Shown one piece after another: positions 6,213-7,139 of a stretch of DNA of 7,139 nucleotides (its first letter is position 1; the number at the start of each line of letters is the position of its first letter). The notes beneath the pieces are model-generated. The model saw only the letters and a program-made list of their open reading frames with translations, searched no databases and had not been told where the DNA came from. Made by a program: the position numbers and the translations under genes. This DNA comes from Schlesneria sp. (GTDB lineage: Bacteria > Planctomycetota > Planctomycetia > Planctomycetales > Planctomycetaceae). The stretch lies in NCBI GenBank assembly GCA_025353525.1, contig JANXOO010000009.1:1-7139 (forward strand). Direction: 5' to 3'.

Positions 6213-7139
6213 TTGAGCTGGATTCGCATCGCACCCGTGACGTCGGAAGCGATCGTCGTTTGCGTGGTGATCTTCGCCGCCTGCTCGTTCGAGGCAATGT
6301 CGACCGGCCAGCGGTTCGGGGACGTGCAGCGGGAGTGGGGGGCGATCCATTCGCTTCATCAATTCGTGGATCAGGACGGTGTCCACCGGATCAAAGAGCC
6401 CGAAATGCGTGGTCCCTTCGATATCTGGAACGGTGAACTTTGGCGAATTCCTGTCACCGCGTTGCACCACGCAGATTTTTTCCACCTGTTTCTGAACAGC
6501 AGTCTGGCGTGGTATCTTGGTGTGCGACTCGAGAAACGCTGGGGCAGTTTCGCGACGTTACTGTTTCTGGTTCCCGCCGTTTGTATTTCCGTCATGGCCG
6601 AGCTTTGTTGCGGAAATGCCGTTGTCGGGATCTCGGGGGCGATCTGCGCGATGCTCGGTGCGATTGCCGTACAACGTCAATTCGATGAACGACTGGCAAA
6701 AACAGTTCCGGTTGTGGTCGTCCGGTGCGGTATGGCCGCAATAGCGCTGTGTTGGCTGGCGACGTTGACTGACATTCTCGCCGTGGCGAATATCGCCCAT
6801 ATCACCGGGTTTGTGTATGGCGGAATCATCGCATTCGTTTTTAACGGGCCGCTTGGTCATGTCACTCTGTTACGCATCAGCATCGTTCTGGTCCACGGGT
6901 GGCTCATTCCGGCACTGATTCCTGTCATGCATCCGAACTGGATCGGACGTTATCACTGGTACCGTGCAGCGACCACACGAAGCTCTCAACAGGCCGAAAA
7001 AAGTCTGGAACGAGCGACGGGTTGCGACCCGGCACTGGCGGGTGCCTGGGTCCGCTGGTCCGAGTCCGCCGAGCGACGCGGCGATCTGCCTGAAGCGTGG
7101 GAGCGGCTGATTCGCGGAATCGGGATGAATCCGACGAAC
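6213..7139 (+). CDS. Rhomboid intramembrane serine protease with C-terminal TPR-like region (truncated by window)
   Basis: The frame runs off the right edge with 309 residues visible. The fold is a GlpG-like rhomboid that cleaves membrane substrates within the bilayer. Numbered from the TTG at 6213: TM1 follows IAPVTSEAIVVCVV (6-19); then come a long L1 loop and the HHADFFHLFLN motif (85-95), in which His86, His91 and Asn95 match the GlpG His-x4-His-x3-Asn set; WYLGVRLEKRWGS (100-112) closely resembles the GlpG sequence; GISGA (139-143) carries the catalytic Ser141; and NIAHITGFVYG (193-203) carries His196 of the Ser-His dyad. After the last TM (~222-238), residues 256-309 resemble the start of a TPR array (ALAGAWVRWSESAERRGDLPEAWERL). 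All catalytic residues are present. The TTG start is chosen for its strong SD and because the N-terminus then begins at the usual rhomboid position; an ATG at 6171 would add 14 residues. Substrates are unknown. Confidence 0.92.
   Translation, partial: MSWIRIAPVTSEAIVVCVVIFAACSFEAMSTGQRFGDVQREWGAIHSLHQFVDQDGVHRIKEPEMRGPFDIWNGELWRIPVTALHHADFFHLFLNSSLAWYLGVRLEKRWGSFATLLFLVPAVCISVMAELCCGNAVVGISGAICAMLGAIAVQRQFDERLAKTVPVVVVRCGMAAIALCWLATLTDILAVANIAHITGFVYGGIIAFVFNGPLGHVTLLRISIVLVHGWLIPALIPVMHPNWIGRYHWYRAATTRSSQQAEKSLERATGCDPALAGAWVRWSESAERRGDLPEAWERLIRGIGMNPTN

Overview
The window looks like chromosomal DNA from a planctomycete, probably class Planctomycetia. The evidence is the style of the genes: a short ECF-type sigma factor continued into a long multi-pass membrane domain, a secreted PQQ-type beta-propeller whose mature N-terminus carries the QFRGPxGxG signature common in that phylum, and starts that mix good Shine-Dalgarno (SD) sequences with GTG or TTG codons. 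Genus is not assignable by eye. Composition looks even, and I see no transposase, integrase, phage gene, tRNA, rRNA or CRISPR array.

Layout, left to right. (1) A minus-strand gene cut by the left edge encodes the N-terminus of a membrane protein resembling the LPG-synthase/flippase-like family. (2) A 271-bp gap with nothing firm. (3) Minus-strand rdgB (459-1076), the house-cleaning XTP/dITP pyrophosphatase. (4) A 448-bp divergent intergenic region with a weak candidate promoter and a 7-bp-stem inverted repeat. (5) Plus-strand 550-aa sigma factor fused to about nine transmembrane segments (1525-3177). (6) A 374-bp gap between convergent genes, filled almost entirely by a repeat element: a 25-bp perfect inverted repeat at its ends, an internal hairpin in each arm, and eight hexanucleotide repeats on the right side. 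(7) Minus-strand secreted PQQ-like beta-propeller (3552-4781). (8) Minus-strand SEDS glycosyltransferase of the RodA type (4870-5994), 88 bp upstream of (7) and possibly cotranscribed. (9) A 218-bp divergent spacer with a reasonable sigma-70-like promoter for the last gene. (10) Plus-strand rhomboid intramembrane serine protease from about 6213 to the right edge, truncated by the window as its C-terminal TPR-like part begins.

Most of the genes are envelope-related: a putative lipid flippase-like protein, a peptidoglycan polymerase, a secreted propeller, an intramembrane protease and a membrane-anchored regulator. Apart from the possible rodA/propeller transcription unit there is no evidence that they form one pathway. 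The two items most worth following are the membrane-embedded sigma factor, which has no separate anti-sigma gene nearby, and the MITE/REP-like element whose left end overlaps the sigma gene's stop codon. I found no convincing new multi-gene system.
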